The notes beneath the pieces were generated by a model. The model was not told the origin of the DNA. It did not search any database and worked only from the letters and a program-made list of their open reading frames with translations. Shown here piece after piece: positions 17,809 through 26,728 of a stretch of 64,000 bases of DNA (positions are counted from its first letter, which is position 1; the number at the start of each line of letters is the position of its first letter). Made by a program: the position numbers and the translations under genes. The stretch comes from Lentihominibacter butyricus (GTDB lineage Bacteria > Bacillota > Clostridia > Peptostreptococcales > Anaerovoracaceae). The DNA lies in assembly GCF_025567305.1 (NCBI RefSeq), contig NZ_JAOQJP010000006.1:1-64000 (forward strand), written 5' to 3'.

Positions 17809-18156
17809 TTTCCCTCCCATAGTTATACCGATTTTCTATCGATCCGAAATGAACAGCGGCGGTATTCCTCCTGATCATATTGTATAATTCTGGAAGTTGA
17901 AAATCAACCTTTTTTTAACATTTATATATTATTTTTCCATTCGATATTTTCGTTCTGTTTGCATCTGACCCGTTCAAAAAAACGGGCGCAAAATAACCGT
18001 AACCCTTCTATTGTCCCGGCTTGTCAGCCCTGGCTTCCGTACCGACTGTGACAATCCGCCAGCTTTCTGATATAATCTGTGTGGATCGATCGGATGACCG
18101 CTCCTGAAATTTTGCGATCCGGCAGCGACGTTAAATAAAAATCACGAGGTAACATA
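17809..18156. promoter_or_regulatory. Divergent intergenic region with two promoters
   Basis: Plus strand: GTGACA (18048-18053), 17 bases, TATAAT (18071-18076), facing the GIY-YIG gene. Minus strand: TTGATT, 17 bases, TACAAT (ending near 17880), facing the Rpn gene. A hairpin CCCGTT/AACGGG lies around 17966-17984. Confidence 0.55.
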
Positions 18157-18564
18157 GTGACTAAGATAAGAAAAAAATCAGCAGTAAAATCAGATGTCAG
18201 AACCCCATCCGGCACGGATCAGCAGATAGATGAGTCCCGATCCGGTAAGCATATAAATCATGAAAAATCCTCAGGGCAGTCCGGCAGTCATGGCTGCCCC
18301 TGCGTCTACATCCTTGAATGCAAAGACGGCACACTCTATACCGGATGGACGAATGATTTTGAAAAGCGCTTTGCCGCGCACAGCAGCGGCAGAGGCGCCA
18401 AGTATACGCGAGGCCGCGGACCGCTACAGCCCGTATACATTGAATATCTGCCTGACAAGATCACAGCTGCACGCCGTGAAGCTGCAATAAAGAAACTCCC
18501 CCGAGAGCGAAAAATCGCACTCCTTAAAGAAACGACAAACAGTCTGAACAGCAGTCCGCGGTAA
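18157..18564 (+). CDS. GIY-YIG domain protein
   Basis: 135 residues. The GIY-YIG nuclease-like domain is at about 48-125: VYILECKDGTLYTGWTNDFEKRFAAH, then GRGAKYTRGRGPL and a long basic helix (ITAARREAAIKKLPRERKIALL), as in the UPF0213/YhbQ group. Residues 1-45 are polar with no recognised domain. It starts at GTG with GAGG 8 bases upstream. Biological role unknown; this group is sometimes linked to DNA repair. Confidence 0.8.
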   Translation: MTKIRKKSAVKSDVRTPSGTDQQIDESRSGKHINHEKSSGQSGSHGCPCVYILECKDGTLYTGWTNDFEKRFAAHSSGRGAKYTRGRGPLQPVYIEYLPDKITAARREAAIKKLPRERKIALLKETTNSLNSSPR

Positions 18565-18629
18565 CGCCACGGTAACGTAGCATCAAGCCATGCTGAGAAA
18601 ACGCCGGCAAGCTGAGCGAACACGCTACA

Positions 18630-18682
18630 AAGACACAGAAAAGGCAGCTCGATAACCGCTCAAGGGTAGCGAGATGAGCTGC
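18630..18682 (-). terminator. Probable terminator of the TOMM operon, with a 15-bp direct repeat
   Basis: On the minus strand GCAGCTC (18676-18682) can pair with GAGCTGC (18644-18650), followed by CTTTTCTGTGTCTTT. The 15-mer CAGAAAAGGCAGCTC occurs at 18636-18650 and again at 18701-18715, so the middle arm could pair with either copy. Confidence 0.55.
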
Positions 18683-18718
18683 ACCGGCTTTACAGAACGT
18701 CAGAAAAGGCAGCTCCCG

Positions 18719-19453
18719 CTAATAGTAACGGAACCTGCCGAAATAGAAAACAAGAAAGCACTCATGTGCCAGCAGACACGGAAGAAAGCTTCCGGTATAC
18801 GCAGTGGAAACACAGGCGACAAATGAAATTCCCAGAGATGCCAGCACCATACTGAGACACTGTCTTCCGCTGCTGGTAAACAACGCCTGCTCCAGTGCAA
18901 ACAGGATGCCCGATACCGCTGCGGCACCTGCAAACCCCAGTATCGGAAAATTCATGTAAAGTATCATAAAGATCGTCCCGCGAAAAAACGTTTCCTCAAA
19001 TAATGCACCCAGTAGAGGAACAAGCGGTGCGACTTTTTTATTGCGCTTACGTATAGACTGTATCCAGCTGATCTCACCGATATCCCCCGCCCAGTCGTTT
19101 TTTTCGGAAAACAGGGTGAGCGACCCTGACATCATCGTCACGATACTCATCTCCGCCAGGATCGTAAGCGGGATATATCCCAGATATTCCGGCGCTATAT
19201 AAAAATAACGGAATATATTGTATCTGAACACTGCACTGAATCCTGCTATGAAGCACAGCGGCACGATATAGTACCATATTCCGATAAGCGATGCTTTTAT
19301 TTCTTCGTAATCCCAGCTGATGACCCCCATTGCTTTTCTTGAAAGACGGGTCACTATGGCGCTTCCGTCCACCCAGAACAGGATCCTTCCCATCACAACA
19401 GCTGCAGCCGCCATTGCCGACAGTGTTATGGCAAGTATCATATTATCAGTCAT
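18719..19453 (-). CDS. CPBP-family membrane protein with altered active-site motifs
   Basis: About 244 residues, roughly seven membrane segments. CPBP proteins (SagE group in streptolysin S operons) act as leader-processing proteases or self-immunity factors. Motif 1 is intact (EETFFRG). The usual motif-2 His is replaced (GILFALEQALF, where FxxxH is expected), and motif 3 reads HECFL. It may therefore be inactive as a protease and act in immunity; this is inference. I start at the ATG ending at 19453 after AGGAG; it overlaps the upstream CPBP gene by 8 bases. Last gene of the TOMM operon. Confidence 0.78.
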   Translation of the reverse strand: MTDNMILAITLSAMAAAAVVMGRILFWVDGSAIVTRLSRKAMGVISWDYEEIKASLIGIWYYIVPLCFIAGFSAVFRYNIFRYFYIAPEYLGYIPLTILAEMSIVTMMSGSLTLFSEKNDWAGDIGEISWIQSIRKRNKKVAPLVPLLGALFEETFFRGTIFMILYMNFPILGFAGAAAVSGILFALEQALFTSSGRQCLSMVLASLGISFVACVSTAYTGSFLPCLLAHECFLVFYFGRFRYY

Positions 19454-20180
19454 TTCCAGGCTCCTTTCTACTTCCGGACGGGACTCTGACCCTTTTCTGC
19501 TGCGCAGTTTTTCGAACAGACCAGCAGTAAAGAATGATGTTCTGTGAAACATGACATAAAATACAAAGCCATATCCCTGCTTCGCCGGTCAGAAAAAACA
19601 TGGAATATATAAGCCCGCTGCTGCATTTCTGAATCACAGCGAAGCGTCCGAAATACACATGATTCATACCGTAAAGCAGTGCACTGACTATACCTGCCGC
19701 CCACGGCGCCCAGCCGAGACCTTCACACACACCACCGATAATGACCTGGCGAAAGACTAATTCTTCTGCCGCTGCCGCCAGGATTATCGATACAACGCTG
19801 CTTATATGGAACGTTTCTGAATATACAGCCGCCGGTCTGACCTTGGGGAGTCTTCTGCTTCTCACCCAGACCGGCAATGCCGATTCCAGATATTCGAGCA
19901 CCAGATCAATGAACCCCATGACTGCCGCCGCTGCAAAGAGCAGGTTTTTCCATCCGGCATCCATAATGCTCTCTGCACTGAAATCTGCAGGTCCGGTTAT
20001 CCCCATGATCCACGCAAGCAGCAGCAGTATGCCGTAGATCAGAACAGTTGCCGCATTCTCTGACAGAAGTTTGCTTTCACGTACCCTGATAAAAGGCTTT
20101 GCAAAGTATATGTATGCCGAAGGGAATGCTGCCACACACAGGAAAAGCCACAGTTTAAGGCATGGGATGTGGAAAATCAT
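19446..20180 (-). CDS. CPBP-family intramembrane protease (SagE-like)
   Basis: 244 residues, about six to eight membrane segments. All three CPBP motifs are present: AEELVFRQ, LLYGMNHVYF (FxxxH-type) and CHVSQN. SagE-type proteins in streptolysin S systems are thought to remove the leader peptide and/or protect the producer. It overlaps the end of the YcaO gene by 26 bases, so it is clearly part of the operon. More complete than the CPBP gene that follows. Confidence 0.85.
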   Translation of the reverse strand: MIFHIPCLKLWLFLCVAAFPSAYIYFAKPFIRVRESKLLSENAATVLIYGILLLLAWIMGITGPADFSAESIMDAGWKNLLFAAAAVMGFIDLVLEYLESALPVWVRSRRLPKVRPAAVYSETFHISSVVSIILAAAAEELVFRQVIIGGVCEGLGWAPWAAGIVSALLYGMNHVYFGRFAVIQKCSSGLIYSMFFLTGEAGIWLCILCHVSQNIILYCWSVRKTAQQKRVRVPSGSRKEPGND

Positions 20181-21492
20181 TGGTTATTCCTCCAAACTCC
20201 AGCGCCCGCGGATGTCTTGAATACGGGAATCCCGGATAAGACAGCTGTACCAGCTCCGGAATGAATACACGCATTACCTTGAGACCCATGGATATGATCT
20301 CCGGAGGTGTGATGTCAAGATACACCGCATACTTTGACACGTTCTTCAGCATTCTTATCATGTGCTCTATGTTCTCTCTGTCACCGCCTGTGCTTTCTTT
20401 CTGCAGGCTCGACAAACTGTCTGTTCCTTCATAGATGCTTTCGATCAGCCTGCTCTTCTTTTCCTGATCCTTTGCCTTTGTCCAGTATGCTACATTGCTG
20501 TCGAGATTGAGAAAGCTTTCTTCATCACTGCCGAGAAAATCAACAGGATTCATCATCGGGCCGTTTGCTGCCAGGTAGTGGATGGTCGCCGCTTCAGAAA
20601 GCGCCCTGTATGCTGCGCGCACAGGATCGAGATTCGCACTGCATCCCATCAGTATATACGGAGCCTTTCCTTTTCTGTTAGTCAGCTGTGCCGCGATAAC
20701 GCTTCCGGGCAGCCCCTCCATAGAAAAATCATAAAGCTGCATATCGTAAACAGTTCCTCCGAGGATCTTGTCCGCCAGTTTCATAAAATCAAGATCGTCA
20801 TTTACGAGTTTTCTGCTTTTGGCGTCAGTGTACCAGTTCAGCATGAATGCATCAGCTTCCACCGCCTCCATTATCGCGCTCTCCAGTGCCTTGTATATGT
20901 TTATATGTGCAGCAGAGCCTTTGGAAAAGCTCGGAACGAATATCTTCTCACCCAGATCCTCTCTCACATGATATCCTATGAACAGACACTGCATCGGTAT
21001 GAAATGTGTCTTGCCTGCTTCCAGCAGAGACGGGCATTCCACCCACCCGATCACATCATCACGTGTGATATCGCGTATATTGGTTTTTTTTGAGAGTTCC
21101 TTATAATCTTCGCCGCTGAAAATACGAATGTATTCCCACGGCACCATATCGTGATCCTCTGCCATCTCATTGTAGCTGTGGTAGATGACTTTGTCCTGCC
21201 ACATTCGTGACGCCGCCAGCAGTGCATAACGCTCTACGCTTTCTCCATAAAGCTTTACCATGGCTTCTTCCCGGTAAATGCCGTATCCTGAAAGATGATA
21301 ATTTATCCTGGCCTTGTCAGACACAAGTATCTGTTCATAATGCGGCATCTGATTCGCACAGATCGCAAGCTTCGGGGTTGCCACCTGATTATTGCAGAGA
21401 AGAAGCTGAGATTCCACTATACCTCCATGCTGTCCCCCTATCCTGCGGTAATTATTTCTGATATGTACATGACTTGGGTAGTAATCGATCAC
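20155..21492 (-). CDS. sagD: YcaO cyclodehydratase, SagD-like
   Basis: ATP-dependent enzyme that turns Cys, Ser or Thr side chains of the precursor peptide into azoline rings. 445 residues. YcaO landmarks are visible: GESVERYALLAASR (about 84-97), ALESAIMEAVEADAFMLNW in the middle, AYRALSEAATIHYLAANGPM, and a C-terminus HPRALEFGGITNDFPHPMP with the Pro-rich end typical of azoline-forming YcaO proteins. It starts 9 bases after the SagC-like gene, with which it should form the cyclodehydratase complex. AGGAGG-like site present. Confidence 0.92.
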   Translation of the reverse strand: MIDYYPSHVHIRNNYRRIGGQHGGIVESQLLLCNNQVATPKLAICANQMPHYEQILVSDKARINYHLSGYGIYREEAMVKLYGESVERYALLAASRMWQDKVIYHSYNEMAEDHDMVPWEYIRIFSGEDYKELSKKTNIRDITRDDVIGWVECPSLLEAGKTHFIPMQCLFIGYHVREDLGEKIFVPSFSKGSAAHINIYKALESAIMEAVEADAFMLNWYTDAKSRKLVNDDLDFMKLADKILGGTVYDMQLYDFSMEGLPGSVIAAQLTNRKGKAPYILMGCSANLDPVRAAYRALSEAATIHYLAANGPMMNPVDFLGSDEESFLNLDSNVAYWTKAKDQEKKSRLIESIYEGTDSLSSLQKESTGGDRENIEHMIRMLKNVSKYAVYLDITPPEIISMGLKVMRVFIPELVQLSYPGFPYSRHPRALEFGGITNDFPHPMP

Positions 21493-21501
21493 GAAGTCCT
21501 C

Positions 21502-22605
21502 CTATTCCCCGTCTTTTGACAGTTCCACACGCTCTACGAGCTTTTCTACTATTTCTTCGGATGAAGTATACATTTCTTCATATTCCGCCTTTGCAATATG
21601 ACCGCATGCGCTGCAGAAAGGCACTCTCAGAAGATCCTGGACCTGCACTTCCAGCAATGGCAGATAGATATTGAATATACGTCCGGCCAGTTTTGCCTTA
21701 TGTATATTATTGATAAGAAATGCTTCAAAAAGACCGAGTGAAGAAATCATCTGCAGTATCGGCGTCACGGACGTCAGATCACTTTTTCTCATATTTCCTG
21801 ATGTGCGTTCCACATAGCTGCGATATGCACTCATTGATTCCAGCCTTGCCATCACTCTTGTTTCATAGCATTCGAAACACCCTGTCTCATATCCCTTTAT
21901 CGTCATTACACTGAGGAACGGTCCGTCTATAAGACAAACGACAAACGGGATATTCATGCGAAGCAGTATCCTGTTAAGATTCCTGAGCAGCTTTATGTGC
22001 GGTCTCTGCATGCAAATGAGCACACTGCTGTACGGTGCAAATATCGCAGTCAGTGATTCCATGGCTTTTTCTGTTTCCATCGCATCAAGCCTGCCTGTAA
22101 GATCTGCCGCCGCTACTTCTGCAGTATCTTCTTCTGAAAGGACTTCCATCGGAAGTGATATCTGACCACTCATTATTTCAAGCTGCTCTGTAACTATATT
22201 ACTGTCGCAGACCAGAAGTGTGCTGGAATATCCTCCGGCATTTCCGCCAAAGCCCATGGATGCTGTCCCGCCTATCAGATGTGTGATAAGCTCTTTTACC
22301 CTGTCCTCTGCACCATTGCTTATATATGCCTGCTCGGTGAGTTCCTCCAGCAGCTCTCCCACTTTCTCTGCATTTTCCTGATCTGTCCCGAATATATCGA
22401 GGATCTTCCCGGCAGTGATGCTCTCACCCTCTGCCAGCGTGCGCATAACGTCTAAAACAAGCTCCTGTATCGCATCGTCGAAGACCGACAGATCGAGCAG
22501 CGCTTCCTCATAATTCCATACACCTTTGCGAAATACGACTTCTGTATCTCCGTTAAAGAAGATTTCCGTACTTTCTCCCAGTTTATAAACTCTGTCTGTT
22601 TTCAT
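21502..22605 (-). CDS. sagC: SagC-like TOMM cyclodehydratase partner (leader-binding, E1-like)
   Basis: 367 residues. The N-terminal part (1-100) matches the winged-helix leader-recognition region (EVVFRKGVWNYEEALLDLS); the rest resembles the E1/ThiF-like fold without a Rossmann GxGxxG. Four cysteines likely bind structural zinc: CFEC at about 244-247 and CSAC at about 332-335. In SagC/SagD systems it binds the leader and activates the YcaO protein. Flanked by SagB-like (15-base gap) and SagD-like genes. Confidence 0.88.
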   Translation of the reverse strand: MKTDRVYKLGESTEIFFNGDTEVVFRKGVWNYEEALLDLSVFDDAIQELVLDVMRTLAEGESITAGKILDIFGTDQENAEKVGELLEELTEQAYISNGAEDRVKELITHLIGGTASMGFGGNAGGYSSTLLVCDSNIVTEQLEIMSGQISLPMEVLSEEDTAEVAAADLTGRLDAMETEKAMESLTAIFAPYSSVLICMQRPHIKLLRNLNRILLRMNIPFVVCLIDGPFLSVMTIKGYETGCFECYETRVMARLESMSAYRSYVERTSGNMRKSDLTSVTPILQMISSLGLFEAFLINNIHKAKLAGRIFNIYLPLLEVQVQDLLRVPFCSACGHIAKAEYEEMYTSSEEIVEKLVERVELSKDGE

Positions 22606-22620
22606 CTTTTTTCCTTTCTA

Positions 22621-23619
22621 CTATTTCATCGTTCCTATCAGCGTCAGATGTATCACATGCTTCGTCAGTCCATCTATCCCCAGGAAACTTTCGGTGAGTC
22701 CTTTCTCATAACCGCCTATATCAGTCGCCGCCAGATCCATACACGTTGCAGCAAGCTGTATATTTTCAGCGATCTCTCCCGCCTCGATGTACCCGAACTG
22801 CATCGCCATATCTCCGTACTTTCTGGAATTGTCATAAAGCGAGTACACATAATATACAGCAATACCAAGGTTATCATTATCTATATTTACCCCGAAAGCC
22901 GATATGCGGTTGTATTCCTCAATATCCGCATCGGACAGTCTCCTTATAAGACGTACCGACTGAGTCAGCGGCAGATATGTATATATTCCCTTGTCCAGAC
23001 CTTTTACATTTAATGCCACGAAATAAAGCGATACCGGATAAAGTCCTCCGCCTGACGGACTGCATCGCACGACGCCCGTATAATCTTCTCCCAGGGTCAC
23101 CGTTGCCGGCATGTTGTGGAATGTATTGAAATCAAATTTTCCGCTGGGCCCGTCTCCGTAGTAAAGCAGAGTGGCAAGCTGTTCAGAGGTAAGCGGTTTG
23201 CTGCCCATTTCTCTTATGCTTCTTCTTGAGCGTATCACGCTTCCGAGCGACTCCTTGAGCGGAAGATATTTCGGCAGCTTTATCGTTTCCTCATGCTCTA
23301 TGATATTCTCTTCTTTAAGCTGGCGGTTGCTGAGCGCCCCTTTTACACCAAGTGATGATGAGTAATGAAATACACCTATCGGCATCCCCATCTCAAGAGA
23401 ACTTCTTTTGGCATTGAGCAGATATTCCTCTCCTATAAGGCGTGTAGACTCTTCTGCCCATACAGCACTTCGATAGCAGCCCTCCGGCGCCTTTACACCC
23501 AGCGACTCCGAATAGATTGTCACCGGCATATTCGATGCTGTATCCGTTATCATCCAGACGATCCCTTTCTCCGCCTGCTCAAACGTGGAAGGCTTCATTT
23601 TTGTTTTTTTCTGTTTCAT
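22621..23619 (-). CDS. sagB: SagB-type FMN-dependent azoline dehydrogenase
   Basis: 332 residues of the nitroreductase-like SagB family, which oxidises azolines to thiazoles and oxazoles. Clear motifs: SVIRSRRSIREMG, PLTSEQLATLLYYGDG, RCSPSGGGLYPVSLYFVALNV (about 194-214) and the C-terminal AGEIAENIQLAATCMDLAATDIGGY (segments). The N-terminal ~100 residues (KGIVWMITDTASN..., LNAKRSS) are the usual SagB extension. The ATG has AGAGGAG upstream. Confidence 0.92.
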   Translation of the reverse strand: MKQKKTKMKPSTFEQAEKGIVWMITDTASNMPVTIYSESLGVKAPEGCYRSAVWAEESTRLIGEEYLLNAKRSSLEMGMPIGVFHYSSSLGVKGALSNRQLKEENIIEHEETIKLPKYLPLKESLGSVIRSRRSIREMGSKPLTSEQLATLLYYGDGPSGKFDFNTFHNMPATVTLGEDYTGVVRCSPSGGGLYPVSLYFVALNVKGLDKGIYTYLPLTQSVRLIRRLSDADIEEYNRISAFGVNIDNDNLGIAVYYVYSLYDNSRKYGDMAMQFGYIEAGEIAENIQLAATCMDLAATDIGGYEKGLTESFLGIDGLTKHVIHLTLIGTMK

Positions 23620-23647
23620 ATAGCTCCTCTCTTTTCTGATCCCGTTC

Positions 23648-24382
23648 CTAATCCCATTTGAATATAACTGCTGTTATAAGAATGAATACTCCGGCAACAG
23701 CCAGAAGTACAAAACTGTCTCCTTTAAGGTCTGCCAGACCTGCACCTTCCCATATATCACGCATCATCGAGACACTGTATGACAGCGGCATGGCCTTTAT
23801 CACCTTATCCATGGCATCCGGCATGAATTCGACCGGCATGCTTGCACCTGACAGAAACATCATCGGGAATCCTATCACCATGCCGAGAGTCTGTGCGACC
23901 TTTGCAGTCCTGCTCACAGATGCTATGAACAATCCTATCGCAAATACTGCGATGCCTGATAAAACAAAACCATATATCAGAAGCGGTATGCTCCCTGTAA
24001 AACTGCTGTCATATCCGAAACGTCCGATCAGCAGCACGATCAGCATGCCGATCACCGATATGATAAAATACATGATAACGTCAGCCGCCAGAAAAGCCAT
24101 CGGACTCAGCGGCGTCATCCTGTATCTCCTCAGCTCTCCGCGTTCTCTACTCCCTGCCACTGCCACCGGCAGACTGATAAGCCCTGTACCTGCGAATACG
24201 AGCCCTACGAAAGACGGCAGCATCACATCAACAGTCCCGCTGCCCCCGAACATCTGCGACGGTTCATTCCCGTATACCATCCCGAAAATAAGGAGCAGCA
24301 TGGGACAGAATATGATCGAAAAAAACAATGCGATATATTCTCTTGTCATAAGGATACATTTAGTTTGTAAAATCGCCAGCAT
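23648..24382 (-). CDS. ABC-2 type permease of the TOMM exporter
   Basis: 244 residues, six membrane segments; N-terminus MLAILQTKCILMTREYIALFFSIIFCPMLLL. SagG/H/I-like exporters send the mature peptide out of the cell. The DAMDKVIKAMPLSYSVSMMRDIWEG segment is typical of ABC-2 permeases of the drug/peptide type. Four bases separate it from the ATPase gene. Only one permease is present, so it should act as a homodimer. Confidence 0.87.
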   Translation of the reverse strand: MLAILQTKCILMTREYIALFFSIIFCPMLLLIFGMVYGNEPSQMFGGSGTVDVMLPSFVGLVFAGTGLISLPVAVAGSRERGELRRYRMTPLSPMAFLAADVIMYFIISVIGMLIVLLIGRFGYDSSFTGSIPLLIYGFVLSGIAVFAIGLFIASVSRTAKVAQTLGMVIGFPMMFLSGASMPVEFMPDAMDKVIKAMPLSYSVSMMRDIWEGAGLADLKGDSFVLLAVAGVFILITAVIFKWD

Positions 24383-24386
24383 AATC

Positions 24387-25295
24387 CTACCCCTTCACTT
24401 TCACTTTATAATAAAAATAGTCTTCAAAGCTGCTTTCGCGGCTCTGTATATTTGACAGTCCGAGTTCTTTTCTGTGATACAGATCATCCAGACTGAATTT
24501 CCGATCTGTATAGATGCGGTATCGCTTTTCACCGATCTCTTCCATACCTGAACAGCCGCGCATCCTGTTCACAGACTGCTCCAGCCTTTTCCTGCCTGCT
24601 TCCGCTTCAAATTCAACAACGCCGCTGAACGGCAGCTTGGCTGTCAGTTCTTTTGCAGTGCCTGTATCCACGACGCTGCCTTTGTTCACCAGCATCACCC
24701 GATCGCATATCTTTTCCGCCTCCTGCATATAATGCGTAGAGACCAGGATCGTTTTACCCTGCTTTTTCAATTTGTCCACATAATTCCAGACCTCCTGACG
24801 CGATACCGGATCAAGCCCCGTAGACAGTTCGTCAAAGAAAAGGATATCCGGATCATGTATGACCGCCAGCAGTATGAACAGTCTCTGTCTCTGACCGCCT
24901 GAAAGTCTGGAACAGTATGCTCCCGCTTTTTCCTCAAGGTTGAAAGTCCGCAGAAGTTCTGCTGTGTCCGCTTTTTTATGGAAAAGCGCTGCCTGCAGAT
25001 GTATGGCCTCACGCACCTTTATATTGACCGGCAGATCGCTTTCCTGCAGCTGTGCTCCGACATGATAGACCAGCTTTTTATGATCTTTTACCGAATCCAT
25101 TCCATGTATCGTTATCGTTCCCGAGTCCTGTCTGCGCAGCCCGAGCATCATCTCCATGAGTGTCGTCTTGCCTGCTCCATTCGGGCCTATGATACCGTAT
25201 ACCTCGCCTTTTCTGACCGAAAACGATATATCATCTACCGCTTTGTTTTCTTTGTAGTATTTTTTGACATTATTTACTGCTATCTCCAAATTCAT
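24387..25295 (-). CDS. ABC transporter ATPase of the TOMM exporter
   Basis: 302 residues. Walker A GPNGAGKTT (about 38-46), Q-loop, signature LSGGQRQRL (about 134-142), Walker B ILFFDELSTGLDP and His-switch STHYMQEAE. The C-terminal ~75 residues are an extra regulatory region. It pairs with the adjacent permease for export, possibly also giving self-protection. GGAG lies just before the ATG. Confidence 0.93.
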   Translation of the reverse strand: MNLEIAVNNVKKYYKENKAVDDISFSVRKGEVYGIIGPNGAGKTTLMEMMLGLRRQDSGTITIHGMDSVKDHKKLVYHVGAQLQESDLPVNIKVREAIHLQAALFHKKADTAELLRTFNLEEKAGAYCSRLSGGQRQRLFILLAVIHDPDILFFDELSTGLDPVSRQEVWNYVDKLKKQGKTILVSTHYMQEAEKICDRVMLVNKGSVVDTGTAKELTAKLPFSGVVEFEAEAGRKRLEQSVNRMRGCSGMEEIGEKRYRIYTDRKFSLDDLYHRKELGLSNIQSRESSFEDYFYYKVKVKG

Positions 25296-25314
25296 CACAC
25301 TCCTTTTTCCGTGA

Positions 25315-26517
25315 TCAGATAGAGTTCCATGATTTTTCCCCGCGCATCTGTCCGCGTCTGAAGTTCAGCTCCCAAATCGGGAGTCTCCTCATACAAGTTC
25401 TCTCTTTGTCATGTGCTCCGCTTTTTCTCAAAAAACTGCCGGCCCAGCATCCGTAAAGTATTCTCTGCTCATCCTCCGAAAACTCATCCTCGAGTTCCTT
25501 CATCAGCTGCAGCAGGCATACCGGCTGTTCGTCAGTAACTTCCAGATCAAGCGGCAGCTTCATCGTCAGACAGCCTCCCATACAGCTTTTTCTAAACCTG
25601 CATGTATTACACTGACCCTGCAGCGAATCGGCCCGGTCACTTGCCAGAAACATGTCCATATTGCCCCGGACCGTCCTGATACGTTCCTGTATTTCTGCAG
25701 CGGGATCCGCTTTGTCTCCTGCTGCCTGCCCTTCCCGTCTGCAGCACAGCCCCATGTCTTCAGGGAGGAAAGAGCACGGTACTACTGTGCCGTGACAGTC
25801 GTAAATGATATGCTGTCTTGATCCGCCGGCGCATTTTCTCGTAAGCATGAGCTCCATTATCCCTCGCAGAAAGCTTATGTCTCTGTCTTCCTTTTCCATA
25901 GATCCGCTGTTTGCGATCGTCATAAGTGCGATCGTCCTCAGTATCTCCCTGAAAAAATCTCTGTCCATTCTCTGCCCGGCAGCTCCCCTTATTCCTACGA
26001 CAGGAGTGTATCGGATAAACTCAGCTCCCGAATCCCATGCAAAGCCTGCAAGGTTTTCCATTTCACCTCTGTTTTCCTCAGTGACCGTGCATCCTATGCC
26101 GAGCCGCACACCTGCTTTCCTGAGTTTATTTATATTGTCCAGGATCTTCGGGAGAGAATCTGTTCCCGTAAGCCTTTCATGGAGTTTTTCATCCAGTGTA
26201 TGAAGACTTATGCGTACAAGCGTGCGGCAGCGCCTGTATGTGTTTATTATTTCTTCATCAAGATACAGTCCGTTCGTGGTAACGACTGTCCAGTAACCCT
26301 TTTCGTGTGCTGTTTCCAGTATTGTGCAATATTCGGGATGTATCGCAGGCTCTCCGCCCGTCAGCGTCGTGATACGATATCCGCTTTTCCTTCCCGCATC
26401 CAGTGCATTTTCTGCATCAGCCAGCGTTATATACGCATGTTCTCTGCCGTATTCCCACGCCCCGCAGAAACTGCACTTCATATTGCATGCTGTTGTAAGA
26501 TGTAAGTCTAGATTCAT
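25315..26517 (-). CDS. Radical SAM enzyme with SPASM-like C-terminus, TOMM operon
   Basis: 400 residues. The SAM/4Fe-4S motif CX3CX2C is C11-C15-C18 (CNMKCSFC). The TIM-barrel has LTGGEPAIHPE and VTTNGLYLDEE. The C-terminal region has further cysteines: the ones around DCHGTVVPCSF, GLCC, then CNTCRFRKSCMGGC, which resemble a SPASM domain binding extra clusters. Such enzymes modify peptides (thioether, epimer, C-C links). It is the first gene after the precursor. The ATG ending at 26517 follows AGGGAG; the longer frame to 26571 lacks such a site. Its exact reaction is unknown. Confidence 0.88.
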   Translation of the reverse strand: MNLDLHLTTACNMKCSFCGAWEYGREHAYITLADAENALDAGRKSGYRITTLTGGEPAIHPEYCTILETAHEKGYWTVVTTNGLYLDEEIINTYRRCRTLVRISLHTLDEKLHERLTGTDSLPKILDNINKLRKAGVRLGIGCTVTEENRGEMENLAGFAWDSGAEFIRYTPVVGIRGAAGQRMDRDFFREILRTIALMTIANSGSMEKEDRDISFLRGIMELMLTRKCAGGSRQHIIYDCHGTVVPCSFLPEDMGLCCRREGQAAGDKADPAAEIQERIRTVRGNMDMFLASDRADSLQGQCNTCRFRKSCMGGCLTMKLPLDLEVTDEQPVCLLQLMKELEDEFSEDEQRILYGCWAGSFLRKSGAHDKERTCMRRLPIWELNFRRGQMRGEKSWNSI

Positions 26518-26611
26518 GTGATCTCCCTTTTTCTTTACCTGTACCGCCGTCAGCCATGCGTATGAGATCATTGATGATAATGGTCATTCAGGTTTTGTTT
26601 TAACGGTTTTT

Positions 26612-26728
26612 TTAGTAGCAGCATGTACAGCAAGTGCAGTTTGCACAGCTGGTAGTGCCTCCCGGCGCCAGCTCTACGAATGCATCATGAGCGCATGTAG
26701 CGCCTATCTTAGCCTTATATGTGAGCAT
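26612..26728 (-). CDS. Streptolysin-S-like TOMM precursor peptide (38 residues)
   Basis: A 38-residue frame with a near-ideal AAGGAGGTG ribosome site. It begins MLTYKAKI, matching position by position the MLKFTSNI start of streptolysin S precursor SagA (aromatic-x3-Ile leader-recognition motif), and has the leader end ELAPGG at 19-24, as in SagA (VAPGG). The core (25-38) is TTSC, AN, CTCCTCCY: six Cys, four Thr and one Ser in 14 residues. It directly heads the operon of modifying, export and CPBP genes. This is the likely substrate of the SagB/C/D proteins. The core is far shorter than SagA's, and it ends at Tyr38 with no spacer tail. Confidence 0.88.
   Translation of the reverse strand: MLTYKAKIGATCAHDAFVELAPGGTTSCANCTCCTCCY

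Noticed and set aside
24387..25298. Possibility that the ABC genes near the TOMM operon are an unrelated exporter
   Set aside because: They lie inside the operon with gaps of 4-30 bases between the radical SAM and sagB-like genes.
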